NCBI GenBank assembly: GCA_022432975.1
Contig: CM039509.1
Coordinates: 9,824,621-9,888,620 of the forward strand
Direction of reading: 5' to 3'
Source of the DNA: Begonia masoniana
Taxonomy: Eukaryota; Streptophyta; Magnoliopsida; Cucurbitales; Begoniaceae
DNA length: 64,000 bases
In this document: one piece after another, positions 33,264 through 45,443 of the stretch
How the letters are laid out: each line of letters begins with the position of its first letter
Position numbering within the stretch: the stretch's first letter is position 1
The notes under the pieces: model-generated
The model's database searches: none
Told to the model about the DNA's origin: nothing
Seen by the model: the letters and a program-made list of their open reading frames with translations, nothing else
Made by a program: the position numbers and the translations under genes

Positions 33264-34946
33264 CTACCTTATCTCCGTCCTCAAAGGCATTGGCACGACC
33301 AACATAACTGGTTGCATAGTAGCTGGCATCCTGCTCAGTGCATCAGCTACCACATTTGCCTTACCAGGATGGTATTTGATCTCAACATCGTAGTCTTTTA
33401 CAAACTCTAACCACCGCCTCTGCCTCATATTCAACTCTTTCTGAGTAAAGAGGTACTTCAAACTCTTGTGATCGGAAAACACCTCACATGATTGTCCGTG
33501 CAAATGGTGTCTCCATACTTTCAGCGCAAATACAACTGCCGCTAACTCAAGGTCGTGAGTAGGGTAGTTTTCTTCAAGGCTCTTCAATTGTCGGGATGCG
33601 TATGCTACCACCTTCCCTTCTTGCATTAACACACATCCCAAGCCAATCTTGGACGCATCACAATATACGCTGAATTTTCCGTCTTCAGTTGGCAACACTA
33701 GTAAAGGAGCAGTGGTTAATTTTTGTTTGAGTGTCTGAAAGCTCACTTCACATGCCTCAGACCACCTGAACTTGATGTCTTTCTTTGTTAAGTTGGTCAT
33801 AGGTTTTGCTATCACGGAGAAGTCTTTAATGAACTTCCTGTAATAACCAGCTAGTCCGATAAAGCTTCGTACTTCGCTTGCATTCCTCGGCCTTGGCCAG
33901 TCTCTTACAGCCTCAATCTTAGCCGGGTCCATAGATACTCCTTCAGCAGACACCACATGGCCTAGGAAATTAATCCTACTCAACCAGAATTCACACTTTG
34001 ACAGCTTGACATATAATCGATGCTGCCTCAGAGTCGATAGTACAATTGCCAAGTGCCCCTCATGCTCGGCCTTACTTCTGGAGTAAACCAGAATGTCGTT
34101 GATGAAAACGATTACAAATTTATCCAAGGCGTCTTGGAACATCCTGTTCATCAGGTCCATAAATGCTGCCGGAGCATTAGCTAACCCGAACGACATCACC
34201 AAGAACTCGTAATGCCCGTACCGGGTCCTGAAGGCGGTCTTTGGAATATCTTCGGGTCTGACCTTCAACTGGTAATAACCGGAGCGCAAGTCAATCTTTG
34301 AGAATACCCGAGCCCCTTGTAGCTGGTCAAATAAATCATCAATTCTCGGCAATGGGTACTTATTCTTGATCGTCAACTTGTTCAGCTCACGATAGTCAAT
34401 ACACATTCGTAGGGACCCATCCTTCTTCTTAACAAATAAGACGGGAGCACCCCATGGAGAGAAGCTAGGGCGTACAAAACCCTTGTCCACTAACTCTTTC
34501 AGCTGAGTCTTCAATTCCTTCAGCTCAACTGGTGCCATACGGTACGGATTCTTCGATACTGGTTCCGCACCTGGGTGTACGTCAATTTCAAACTCGATTT
34601 CGCGATCAGGTGGCAACCCCGGTAAGTCATCTAAGAAAACCTCAGGAAAGTCTCGGACTGCCGGAATATTTTGAAGTTCCACCTCACCTTGCCTTCGTAC
34701 GTCTATTACATGGGCCAGAAACCCGATGCACCCTGACCTCATCAGCCGTTGAGCTTTTAAGGAAGTTATAACAGGCATACAGTGTTTCTTCGGTACTGCC
34801 TGGTAAGAAAAGTCTACTTCATTTGGGCGTTTAAACGACACTAGCCCGGACCTACAGTTGATGGTGGCATGATGTCTAAACAGCCAGTCCATCCCCAGAA
34901 TGACATCGTACCCTTTCATACCAATAACGATGAGGTTGGCGTACAA
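33264..34946 (-). pseudogene. Gy3 protease C-part, RT and RNase H
   Basis: 560-codon fragment. RT is full length by motif order ([38 protein letters not shown]), but the catalytic F-I-D-D is F-I-N-D: codon AAC at 34098-34100. The first of the two catalytic aspartates is therefore missing and polymerase activity would be lost. RNase H keeps YCDAS, SDHKSL and ADALSR. The fragment ends at TAG 33264-33266. Confidence 0.92.
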
Positions 34947-34961
34947 CTTCTGGTCTCCTAC

Positions 34962-36197
34962 TCACACTACATCACCCCGTATGACCTGCTCGGAGTGCAT
35001 AAACTCTCCGGACGGTAGCATAATGCTGTAGGGCTGATCAGACAACGTACAACTAACCTTTTGTCTAACTACGAAGTCCCTCGCCAATGAATGTGTGGCC
35101 CCAGTATCCCACAAGGTATAAGCAGGTACATCACACACTAAAATTGTACCTGTGATTATTGTGTGCAGATCAGCATCATCAACATCCTCCATCATTGCAA
35201 ACACTCTTGGCACGGCTTGACCTGCCCTGGTGTCGGGCATTGGGCAATCCCGAACAAGATGGCCTACTTTGCCGCATCGGAAACACTGGCCAGTAGCAAG
35301 TCTGTATTCTCCTTTGTGAGGCTTCTGGCACCGTGGGCATACTAAAGGTTGAGGAGCCCCCATTGGTCTCTTTCCTTTGTCTTGATAGAGGATGGCTTCA
35401 TTGGGCCTTTTAATGCCCCTGTTTTGTTGCTGTAGAGGTTGTAAATTCTGGCCCATTTGCTGTTGTTGTGGATCATTTCTCATAATCCCTCTTGGTGGAT
35501 CTCTCTGTCTCTGGGACTTCATTTCTAAGGCCTCTAACTGATAAGCCTTGGCCACCACCTTCACATATGGTGCCTCATCTAACCCTCCTGTTGTGATCCC
35601 TCGCAGAAGGTCCATCTTTAAACCTTGAATAAACTGGTGCACCTTGTTCTCATCAATGGCTACCATGTGTGTTGCATATCTGGATAAGGACTCAAACTTC
35701 TGAACATATTCAGCCACTGACCCATACTGTCGCAGCCGAGAGAATTCAAGCAACTTTTCCTTCCTCACTCCCCGGTCAAAATACTTCTCGTAGAAGATTT
35801 TCATGAATCCCTCCCAGCTTAAAGCCACGGTAGTGGACTGCACTGTGTCCCACCAGAATCCAGCACTTTCAGTGAGATAAAACGTGGCACAAATAACTTT
35901 TTTGTTGTCTTCTACTTCTGCATAGCTGAACATCTTCTCCATTGTCCAAATCCAGGTTTCAGCACGGGTCGGGTCTGGAGACAATCCATCAAATGAGGGT
36001 AGCTGAAGTCGCCGGAATCTGTCTCCACTGTTGTCTCGTGGTGCATTATCACGATTGTTATTTCCATGGTTATTGTTCCTGTCATCTTCTCTGGCCATCA
36101 TGCGTTCAACCATGCGTGATTGTGCACCCACCAGCTCGGTTAGTCGGTCAATGGCTCGAGAGCTTTCGCTTGACTCTTCTTGATGTCCCCTCACCAT
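34962..36197 (-). pseudogene. Gy3 gag and protease N-part
   Basis: 411-codon frame from the gag ATG. Asn-rich segment (NNHGNNNRDN), gag core, degenerate first zinc motif (CPRCQKPHKGEY, last Cys replaced by Tyr), CCHC knuckle [14 protein letters not shown], then protease D-T-G-A followed by a two-residue loss (ATHSLARDF where Gy1 has [10 protein letters not shown]). TGA at 34962-34964 replaces a Ser codon and ends the frame; the pol fragment continues in the same frame. Confidence 0.9.
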
Positions 36198-36209
36198 AAC
36201 TAAGAAATC

Positions 36210-36269
36210 CTATAAACATAATAACCTAAGTTTAATAAACAGAACAGTTACAGTAACTTAAATACTTAC
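36210..36269 (-). other. candidate 60-nt leader intron of Gy3
   Basis: Minus strand CAACT|GTAAGTA donor at 36269, GTTTATAG|GA acceptor at 36210, shortly before the gag ATG at 36197. Confidence 0.5.
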
Positions 36270-36341
36270 AGTTGGTGGAGCGATCTCATGTGGCGGGTTG
36301 CGCAATCAGACATTTCACAGAATCGGTTTTAAAACTGTGTC

Positions 36342-36353
36342 TCTCTGATACCA
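36342..36353 (-). other. Gy3 primer binding site
   Basis: Minus strand TGGTATCAGAGA, five bases from the LTR end at 36359. Confidence 0.9.
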
Positions 36354-36358
36354 CAACT

Positions 36359-38876
36359 GTGACAGCCCGGAATCAAACCAGATCGGGGTTCGGGATCGGA
36401 GCCATCACTCCGGGACAGATAACAGGAAACGGTGACTATTTTTTTTGAACAGATCGGTCAAGAAAGTGGACTTTATACTTTTAAATATTTACAGAGAAAT
36501 AGAATCGAATGACAGGAAACATGCACTGTCAACGTGAACCCTAAAAACGTAACTCTACAGAGAGGAAAAAACTACAGTGAATAACAGAACATTTACGGGA
36601 AGAGAGAGAGTTCTCTGGGATTGGAAGCAAAACAGGTTTCAATAATGGATAACAGAACAGAAATTAGCATAAGGCTGGCGGAGGAGGGAATGAAATTCTT
36701 AAAACATATAAAATACTGTTGGGCGGAAGAGTTAAATTGGCGGTGGATGTCGAATAAGACAAAACAGGTGAACAGTGTCCAGCGGAAGATGTAAACAGAA
36801 ACTGTGAATAAACTGGGCGGAGGAGGTGATGACGTCAACCGGAAGATACAGGCATTACCCTGGCGGAAGACTTAGGTGACGTCAGCCGGATGATATAAAT
36901 AACTGGGCGGATGACTTGGATGACGTCAGCCGGAAGAAATAGTTCGGAACTGGGCGGAAGACTTATGCTGACGTCAACCGGAAGACATGAATACACTGGG
37001 CGGATGACTAGATGACGTCAGCCGGAAGACATCGTTTTAAACTGGGCGAAAGATTTATGCTGACGTCAACCGGAAGGCATGAATACACTGGGCGGATGAC
37101 TAGATGACGTCGGCCGGAAGACATAGTTTTACAGAAGGAAACGGGCAGCGGTGGACTTGATCGGATGACATAGTTTCTAAGGTAAAACTTAGCAACTTTT
37201 AACAGAAAGACGTACAGATAGAGAGCCTCAAAACAGAAGGCATAAAGGTTTTGGACCTTCAAATCCGATTAAAATTTACAGATTTCCAAGAAGACAAACT
37301 ACACGGATGACTTTAAAACCAGAAATCGTCCAAGCACAGATTAACAGAAAGTATCCTAAACAATTCCAGAATACTTTAGAATATAACTGAACTGTCAAAT
37401 ACAGCGGTTTCAAAAAAACTTAGACATCAGACCTATACATTGTTTTAAAATCTGAAAATCAGTACAGAACAGGACATATACTTGCAGAATTTCTTCAAAG
37501 AAAGAGTTTTACAACCAAACCAGGACTTCTAGAAGACTTTACAGATATAAACTTTTCAGAAAACTTAAACCTCAGATTAGTCATGTCTGGCTGCAGCAAC
37601 CAACCCTCCATGAGCTCGAGCCATCAACTACATCAGATCATCATTTTGAGGTGCAAAGTCCTCGGTTTCAGGTTCAGTACCTACATCAGAGAGTTCACCT
37701 ATGAGTCTAAAACTCAGTAAGGACATAATCAGAATGCAGTGGTGCATATGCAATGCATGAACTTTCAGAAATTCAGTGACAGAACAGAACATTACATTTC
37801 AGTGGCAGAAGAATTAAGTGGGGCTTATAGGGGAACTGGTTCAGTAAGTGCACTATCAGGCACGGCAGTTTTCAGATTCCCAGGGAGGGATAAAACCAGA
37901 GGGTCCTTGCCAGGGACAGTATTTTCAGATTCCCAGGGAAGGATAAAACCAGATGGGCCAGTCCCCATCCCACACTTAACCTGGTACATTTCAGTCAGAT
38001 TTTATTCTTATTAATTTCAAACAGTGTACAGAAATCGGTTTGCATGAATTTTCAGGAAAACAGTGTATGCATGAACGGTGCCTGAACTTTAACTAGCAGA
38101 TAAGAGAATAAAACAGTAGACAGCAGAAGATAAATCAAAGCCAGACATTTCAGAACATAACTCTAACTCTTCTACCCAAAACAACCCGACAGAACAGTAA
38201 ACCTAGTACCTCCTTGATGTAGGGCCTTAAGGGCCGGATCTAAACTTATGAACTTACCTGTTTTTCCTCGGTGCAGTCAGCTGGAAAATCTAGGAAATGA
38301 TCGAACCAGTTTGCTGCAATGCAGTGAAATTAAACAAGCTGCAAATGCTAACAAATAACATGTAGAATATGAAGCAAGCTCATTTCAACTCTCTCTAGGA
38401 AAACACACTAACGTATTTTCATCCAAAACAGTGAGTTTTCACGGGATTAATAACCCTACACCCAAGTGAAAACTCGCATTAAACTTATCCAAAATCTATA
38501 AATTCCGTAGATGATTACCTTGGTTGGAGGAAACAGAAGAAAAACGTGGAAACAAAGTGTTGGTGATTTATCAAAATCGCCAGGAAAGAAGAAGCAGAGA
38601 AGAAGCTAGGAAACCGAGAAAAGAAAGAATAAGGGTTTCACGTAGGAGGAAGAACATAACTTCTTCAACAAGCTGCCACATGTCAATCATCCATTTGATT
38701 TCTCCCACCAACCTTAATTTCTTCCTAATTTGCCCTTCCATTGGTTTAAAACTTAGTGTTATGCTTAGTTAAACATTAGTTTAGTTTTCAACAAAACATA
38801 TATTGCATTTATATTAAATTAATCCCGAGAAATGGTTCGGGAAAAATAATTACATGCAAAAAGGCCGGGTGTTACA
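36359..38876 (-). repeat. Gy3 5' LTR
   Basis: 2518 bp, homologous throughout to 29207-31748 with scattered substitutions and one missing TGACGTCA unit. Candidate intron at 37681-38257. Confidence 0.95.
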
Positions 38877-39613
38877 TAAGATGATGGGTATTACTTGTTT
38901 TAAGAGAAAATTAGGTAATGGCAAGATTTGTAAATAAAGGTGATTTTAATCAATATAAATAGGAAAAAGAAGATCTAAAACCTCACTTAAACCCCTCTTG
39001 TAGCCGACTTTCCCCTCAGGCGATTTCCTCCTTCAGCGACTGATTTCTTCCTACTCTTTCGTCGACGATTCAAAGCTCAGGTAAGGTTTAGATGATTCAT
39101 TCTTTGAGTCTTCGATTTATGAATGGTTATTGGTTGATGTTTGAAGATTGAGAATCGGTCGATGCCAGATTCATAGCTATATCTTCTAGTTCCCTTATTT
39201 AATGACATTGAGGATAGGATTCTGATGTTGTCGATGTTTAGACTTTGAGAAATTTGATGTTTGTATGGATCTGGTAGTATAGACGCTAATGCCATTAATG
39301 TTAATGAAGGTTAAGCTCTGCACATTAGGTGCTCAGCGAAATGTCTTAGAGGTTTAAGCTAGATTCTAGGATGATTTCTTTAACTAAGTTTTTACCAGTT
39401 TTGAGTTAAAATTATTCAGGATATATTTAACATTGAAGTATGAAATGTCTTAGGTGGAGAAGGATTCACGTGAAGACACGACATTGTTAAGGAGTCCAGA
39501 TAAGTGAGTGTGCTAGGTTTCTGGCCTTTAGGGCCTTACATCACAAGGGTACTAAGAAATCTGTATTGATGTTGCTTGATGACTTATGGATGACTGAGAG
39601 TTATGTTATATGA
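38877..39613 (+). repeat. Gy5 5' LTR, piece 2
   Basis: Begins with the duplicated taaga and ends with Gy4 target tatga (39609-39613). Contains CAG|GTAAGG at 39078, a pyrimidine-rich leader, and GGCCTTTAGGGCCTTACATC at about 39523. Just before that block is CCAG|ATAAGTGAG, where the donor expected from the other LTRs appears to have lost its G. Confidence 0.85.
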
Positions 39614-40592
39614 TGTAATACCCGACTGTACGGAATATTAGTATTTTAATGTAAATGATATTTTTGTAAATATGTCAAATTAAGTCAATTTCGCGAAAAG
39701 AAAGCGTTATTACGATCCTAATAATTAATATGGATTTTAAGAAAATTTCGGAAATTTTAGAAGTTTAACACTAATTTTACGAGAATTACGTTTATCGTAA
39801 TATAAAGGATACTTTGGTAAAAATAGTAAACGGGGTCCGTTTTGCGAACGGACAGTTTTAATAGAACCCTAGTAATAAGTTGGATTTATTGGCGAAATAA
39901 GGAAATTTAGAGAAAACGAATCGTTAACTAATTAACGAAACAAAGGACGAAACTAATATAAAAACATTAGAAGGGCGTTATGGTAATTTACAAGCCAAAT
40001 TATATTAAAACATGAATTTCCTCTTTCTTCTTCACCATTTTCACGCAGAAAGCTTTCTGCGATTTTCCTCCAGGCGATTCTCTATCGCCTCTCACGGCTT
40101 TCCTCTATTCCGGCAGTTTCTCCTCCTTCGATCGTCTCGTTTTCTTCGTGTTTTCTCCTCCTCTCGCAACCCTAGGTATGGCTCTATGCTTTTAGAGCGT
40201 TATAGTTCGATTTTCGTGGAGTTATACGTTTAGAGTTTCTTTAAAAATGTGATTTAGGATTTGAGATTGATAGGTTTATCATGTTGATAGATATAAAGGA
40301 CGTATTGAACGTTGTTGGACGAAGTTAAATTGATTTGTGAGAAAAGTTAAAATTCGAGAAATTAGGGATTTTTGGAAAAACTCGCTTAAGGTGGTTTCGA
40401 GGTATCGAGCTCTCGAGCATGAATTGTTCGTTAAAATGTCTCGATTAGTTAAGTTAGAACTTTAGGAATTTCCTTAGTTAAGAATTTCGTTAAGTTAGAC
40501 GTTATTGGTTCGAATTCGTTTTATCGACGATGTTGCGAATTGCCGAGGTAAACGACGCTCGTGGACGGAGCTTGAAGTTCAACTCGCACAAG

Positions 40593-41193
40593 GTAAGTTC
40601 TTGTGACTTACTGTGGCCGATTGGCCTACACCATAAACCGGAGTTTGTTGTTGAGGATATGTTGGTGTTTCGTTTGTTTAAGTTGGTCATTGTTTCGTCT
40701 AATTGTTTTGGTTGGGTAGTTTAGGTTCGGTTGTTTTATAGGTTGATTGTTGTGATGTATTTCTCGTGTTTTGATGGTATTCGTAGAGTTTTAATGGTAT
40801 GCTCTTTATGTATGTTTATATTGAACTGTTCATGCATCATGGTTTAAAAACGTCATGAAAATGAATTTACGCATTGATTTATGAAAAGAACATGCATTGT
40901 AAAGGCAAGTAAAGTATCACAGTAAACAACCATGACATGGGGTTATCGGGGATGAGGTTCAGACTTGGCGTTCCGTGGTGAGCGGGTTTTCCTCCCTTCA
41001 GATGGTGTGGGCTGTCTAACCGCTAGACGTGCCCTATCTATCTATTGAGTGTTTCCGATAACCTTAGACTGACACGTACTGATATATGAAATGACATGGA
41101 CGGTTTTCATAGCATTGAGCATACATGATCATGCATTAGCATTTACGTAGAGCTTGCTGAGATTTTTATCTCATAGGTGTCTTTATGGTGTAG
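40593..41193 (+). other. candidate intron inside Gy4 5' LTR
   Basis: Donor CAAG|GTAAGTTC at 40593, GGCCGATTGGCCTACA at 40616-40631, CTTGCTGAGATTTTTATCTC block, acceptor GGTGTAG|GTGA ending 41193; 601 nt. The 3' LTR has the same at 58951-59551, also 601 nt. Confidence 0.5.
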
Positions 41194-41689
41194 GTGACAT
41201 AGAGCAAGGTGAGGAGGATTTCCCACTACCTAATGATCGTACAGATTGAAGGAGAATGCCCGTGGGAGCGTGTTGGCCAGTCGAGGCACTTTTTGACCCG
41301 TGGGGAAAGACGTAAAGGTATTTTGGGACACGATAGTTAGATCGTAGGAAAAATTGTATAGTTGAACATATGAGGATGTTTGGGAATCTGGTTAGTTGAT
41401 AGGTTGATGTTTTGATGATTTTAAACGTTTTGGGAACCTGCTTTATAAATTTCTTTTGGAAAGTTTTCATTGGAATTGTTAGTGTTGAAAAACAGGAGGA
41501 ATTGTATAGTTTTAAACATATCCACGCAGTTTGTTTTTACGAAAACGGTTATATTTTAATTGTGTTTATTAGGGCAAATGTGTGGGAAGAAAAGTGGTTG
41601 GGAATGGAAAAGAAAGAATGGAAGAGGAAGAGAATAGGAAAAAAGGGGAGGAGGAACTCCCTGGAATTGAAGTTCCAGGGAGGGTGGCG

Positions 41690-41872
41690 ATCGATCTCCT
41701 AAGGAGGGGATCGATTGCCCCTCTTGGCCGAGCTCTCTGGAGAAATTCCAGAGAGCTTGGCGATCGATCGCCCAGGGGGGGCGATCGATCGCCCCTTGTG
41801 TATGGAACAATCGCCTGTTGAGGCGATCGCTGGGGAAAAACGCGATCGCTGAAGGGCGATCGATCGCCCCTT
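41690..41872. repeat. GCGATCGATCGC palindromic cassette in Gy4 5' LTR
   Basis: Repeated perfect palindromes GGCGATCGATCGCC and GCGATCGC with related GGGGATCGATTGCCCC forms, about eight in 180 bp. The 3' LTR version (60043-60250) has one additional unit (ATCGATCACC/GGGCGATCGATCGCCC). Confidence 0.9.
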
Positions 41873-42137
41873 GGTTTTTGGGGATAAAAGTCCCTTTTGC
41901 CCCTCCTTCCTTGGCCGATTGATTTTCCATTGTTTTAATTGTTTTTAAATAATTGTTTTAAGTTTATTAAATTGTTTTTAAGTTTTATCAAATGGTTTAA
42001 AAGCATAAACTTCAACGATTCCGAATTTTTAAAAGTTTTATTTCCGCTCAAACGTTAGGTTTTAAAGTTTTAAGTTATAAAAAAAAATAAAATAATTACG
42101 AGAAAATTAGGAATAGTGTAAGGGTCGCTACAGTTTA

Positions 42138-42149
42138 TGGTATCAGAGA
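42138..42149 (+). other. Gy4 primer binding site
   Basis: TGGTATCAGAGA, five bases after the LTR. Confidence 0.9.
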
Positions 42150-42220
42150 CCCCGGGTTTTAAAAATGGTTCTGTAGACTGCTCGACTGCACAGCCACTAC
42201 GCAGACATCCTTCCTCAACT

Positions 42221-42286
42221 GTAAGTATGTTTATATGTTTTATTTGATTTCAATTTCTTAGAGTTATTTGCTTTGAACTTTTATAG
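42221..42286 (+). other. candidate 66-nt leader intron of Gy4
   Basis: CAACT|GTAAGTA donor, TTTTATAG|GA acceptor, 13 bases before the gag ATG at 42300. An earlier TTTCTTAG at 42260 is an alternative acceptor. Confidence 0.5.
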
Positions 42287-42299
42287 GAATTATAGAAAT

Positions 42300-43921
42300 A
42301 TGATGCGTCGAGGAAATGACCGAAATGATAGAGACGATACGATTGACCAACTTAAAGGATTTATTACTCAACAGTCCCAACACATGGAGCGACAGACCCA
42401 ACAAATGGAGAGACAGTCTCAGCAGTTAGGTACCCTAATAGATCGTGAGGGTGCTAGAGCTCGGGAGACAGCGACTACGAGTAATCGGAGAATTGAGAGG
42501 TTTTAGAGGCTCCAACCTCCTGTGTTTAACGGACAGTCTACGGATCCCTCTTCAGCCGAAGAGTGGATTCAAACCATGGAGGACATGCTAGCAAGCATTG
42601 AGGATGGAGAGAATGTTGCGTTGGTGAGTTACCACTTAGCGATGGATGCCCAATTCTGGTGGGATTCTATCAAGACAACCACCGACGTGACGATTATGAG
42701 TTGGGAACGTTTCAAGATGATATTTTATGATAAATACTTACAATACGAGAGGCGAAGATGGTGGAGTTTATGCAGTTACGGCAGGTTGGTTCAATTGCCG
42801 ACTATGTGAAGAGGTTTAAGGCACTGTCCAGATTCACAACACGTCAGGTCAGTGTTAATGAGGATAAAGTACGCAGATTTGTGCAAGGACTCGGTCAGAA
42901 AATTTGGAAGAGTCTTACCATATCAGGGGTGCGGAATGTATCTTATGATGAGATAGTGGCCAGAGCATTGAAGATTGAGGCTGTAGATCAGAGTTCAGTT
43001 AAACCGAGGGAGCCAGCTAGAAGGTTCTTTCAGGAGATACAGCCACGGCCTCAGAATAAAGGCTGGCAACTGAGAGCACAGCCACAACAACAACAACAAC
43101 GGCGCGTTAAGAGGCCCTTAGAGGGAGGCAATGATCGTGGGAAAGGTAAGCAAGTCCAAGGGGCTGCACAGAAACCTGTTTGTCCTAAGTGCCAGAAGGA
43201 ACACTATGACGCTTGTCGTTTGGGCACAAACAGTTGTTACAGATGTGGAGACGTCGGCCATTTTGCTCAGAATTGTCCGAGGGCGGCGACCGATCAGAGG
43301 AGAGTGACCCCGAGGATCTTTGCATTTATCGAGCCTGGTGATATTAATGATGAGGCTCAGCCTTCCGTGATAGCAGGTACCATTTTGATTATGAGCGTGG
43401 CAGTATTTTCTTTGATAGACACGGGGGCTACGCACTCTTTTGTTTCTACTGCTTGTGTATCTAGACTGAAGCTTGTGCCTGAGTTAGCTGAATGTGAGTA
43501 TAGTGTGATGCTACTTTCAGGAGAGCGTATGCAGTCAGGTTATGTTGTTCAGGGCAATATTGTCTCAGTCGGGAACAGTACCCTCTATGCTCGCCTGATT
43601 GTTATGGGCATAGAGATCTACGATCTTATTTTAGGGATGGACTGGCTTTCACAGCACTTTGCCACCATCGATTGTCGATCCGAGATTGTGACCTTTCGAC
43701 CCCCAGGTAAAGCAGAGTTTTCTTATCAGGCGATGAACCGATTGAGTGGATCACGTATCTCTTATTCCATGAAGGTCAACGAGCAGTTTAAAGGTGAGTG
43801 CTCTATTTATTTGGCCACAGTAGTTGATATTCAGTTGCTTAGCGGAGTAAAGCCGAGTTCTCTGAGATATTCCTTGATGATCTTCCCGGATTACCGCCAG
43901 ACAGAGAGATTGAATTTGTAA
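42300..43921 (+). pseudogene. Gy4 gag and protease (broken)
   Basis: Gag starts at ATG ATG (42300, 42303), with Gln/Arg-rich N-terminus (QQSQHMERQTQQMERQSQQ). TAG at 42504-42506 interrupts it, then a frameshift near 42745 (after FYDKYL). The next frame from 42758 gives the gag core end, a C-x2-C-x3-H-x3-C motif (CPKCQKEHYDAC), the knuckle CYRCGDVGHFAQNC and protease D-T-G-A ([11 protein letters not shown]). A small deletion near 43860 throws the frame off just before the RT domain. Non-functional. Confidence 0.9.
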
Positions 43922-45443
43922 TTGATGTATATCCTAGCTCCGCGCCAGTGTCTAAAAATCCATATAGATTGGTGCCTGCTGAATTGAGTGAGTTGAAAAC
44001 TCAGCTTGAGGAGTTACTAGATAAGGGTTTCATCCGACCCAGTTTTTCACCCTAGGGTGTGCCCGTTTTGTTCGTCAAGGAGAAAGACGGGACTCTCAGG
44101 ATGTGCGTAGATTACAGGGAGCTGAATAAGCTCATAGTGAAGAATAAGTACCCACTGCCCCGGATAGATGATTTGTTTGATCAACTGCAGGGTGCCCGAG
44201 TATTTTCTAGGATTGACTTACGCTCAGGTTATTATCAGTTGAAGTTCCGGAAGGAAGATATTCAGAAAACAGCATTCCGAACGAGGTACGGGCATTATGA
44301 GTTTCTTGTTATGTCTTTTAGACTTACTAATGCCCCTGCAGCGTTTTTGGATTTAATGAACCGAGTCTTCAAGGAGTACCTAGACAAGTTTGTTGTGGTT
44401 TTCATCGACGACATTTTGATTTATTCTAAGAGGAAGGAGGAGCATGAAGAGCAATTGAGGATTGTTCTCGAAATTTTACAACGACACTAGCTTGATCCGA
44501 AGTTCTCTAAATGCGAGTTTTGGCTGGATAGGGTCAGTTTTCTAGGCCATATTATATCACAGGAAAGGGTTTCTATGGATCCGAGCAAAATTCAGGTGGT
44601 CAGAGATTGGCCACAGCCTAAGAACGTGCGGGAGGTACGTGGATTTCTCGGATTGGTTGGTTATTATCGAAAATTCATAGAGGGATTTTCGAAGATTGCA
44701 GATCCTCTCTCTCGTTTGACTCTGAAGAATGAGAAATTTATATGGTCGGCTGCTTGTGACGACAGTTTTATGGAGTTAAAGCAGAGATTGACTACAGCTC
44801 CAGTGTTGACATTGCCTGTTGAAGGTGATAAGTTCAGCATATATTGCGATGCGTCTGGAGTTGGGCTCGGATGCGTGCTAATGCAGGAAGGTAGGGTGAT
44901 TGCTTATTCTTCTAGACAGTTGAAGCCGTACAAGTTGAATTATCCTATGCACGACCTGGAATTAGCAGCCGTGGTCTTTGCACTGAAAATATGGAGGCAT
45001 TATTTATATGGGCAGCAATGCGAGATATTTTCAGACCACAAGAGCTTGAAGTACTTGTTTACGCAAAAGGAGCTTAACATGAGGCAGCGGAGATGGCTAG
45101 AATTTGTTAAAGACTACGAGTTTGAAATCAAGTACCATCCAAGAAAGGCAAATAAAGTCGCTGATGCTTTGAGCCGAATGCCTACTGCGAGTTAGCCTTC
45201 ACTTGCAGCGTTGTCAGTTAAATTGCGGTATGAGATTGAGACGTTCGATGTGGAGATAGTGGCAGAGTTGTCCAGTATGCTCACCAACATTTCTCTCAGG
45301 CCGACTATTTTGGATAAGATAGGTGAAGCTCAGCAGAAAGATATGGAATGTGAGGAGCTTCGATTGAGTTTGACATCTAGAGATGTGTCTAAATTTAACT
45401 TGTCAGATGATGGTATTCTAAAGTTCAGGCATAGGTGGTACGT
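43922..45443 (+). pseudogene. Gy4 RT and RNase H (broken)
   Basis: RT region with TAG at 44053-44055 (Trp position) and TAG at 44488-44490 (Gln position). The catalytic F-I-D-D itself is intact ([11 protein letters not shown]). RNase H from 44575 keeps YCDAS, SDHKSL and ADALSR; TAG at 45193-45195 follows. The frame continues to [10 protein letters not shown] and is cut at 45443 by NA-F. Several stops fit C-to-T or G-to-A change in CAG or TGG codons. Confidence 0.9.

Larger units (their letters stand above)
29207..38876 (-). mobile_element. Gy3: complete Ty3/gypsy element close to Gy1
   Basis: 9670-bp minus-strand element, LTRs 29207-31748 and 36359-38876, exact target duplication taaga (29202-29206, 38877-38881). 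Coding region close to Gy1 gag-pol but with several stops. The LTRs differ at scattered bases and by one about 22-bp repeat unit in the TGACGTCA array, so it is older than Gy2. Confidence 0.95.
39614..42132 (+). repeat. Gy4 5' LTR
   Basis: 2519 bp, TGTAATACCCGACTG to GGTCGCTACA. Candidate intron 40593-41193; stem-loops of CTCCCTGGAA/TTCCAGGGAG type (41658-41683) and GAGCTCTCTGG/CCAGAGAGC (41730-41758); GCGATCGATCGC cassette 41690-41872. Confidence 0.94.
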
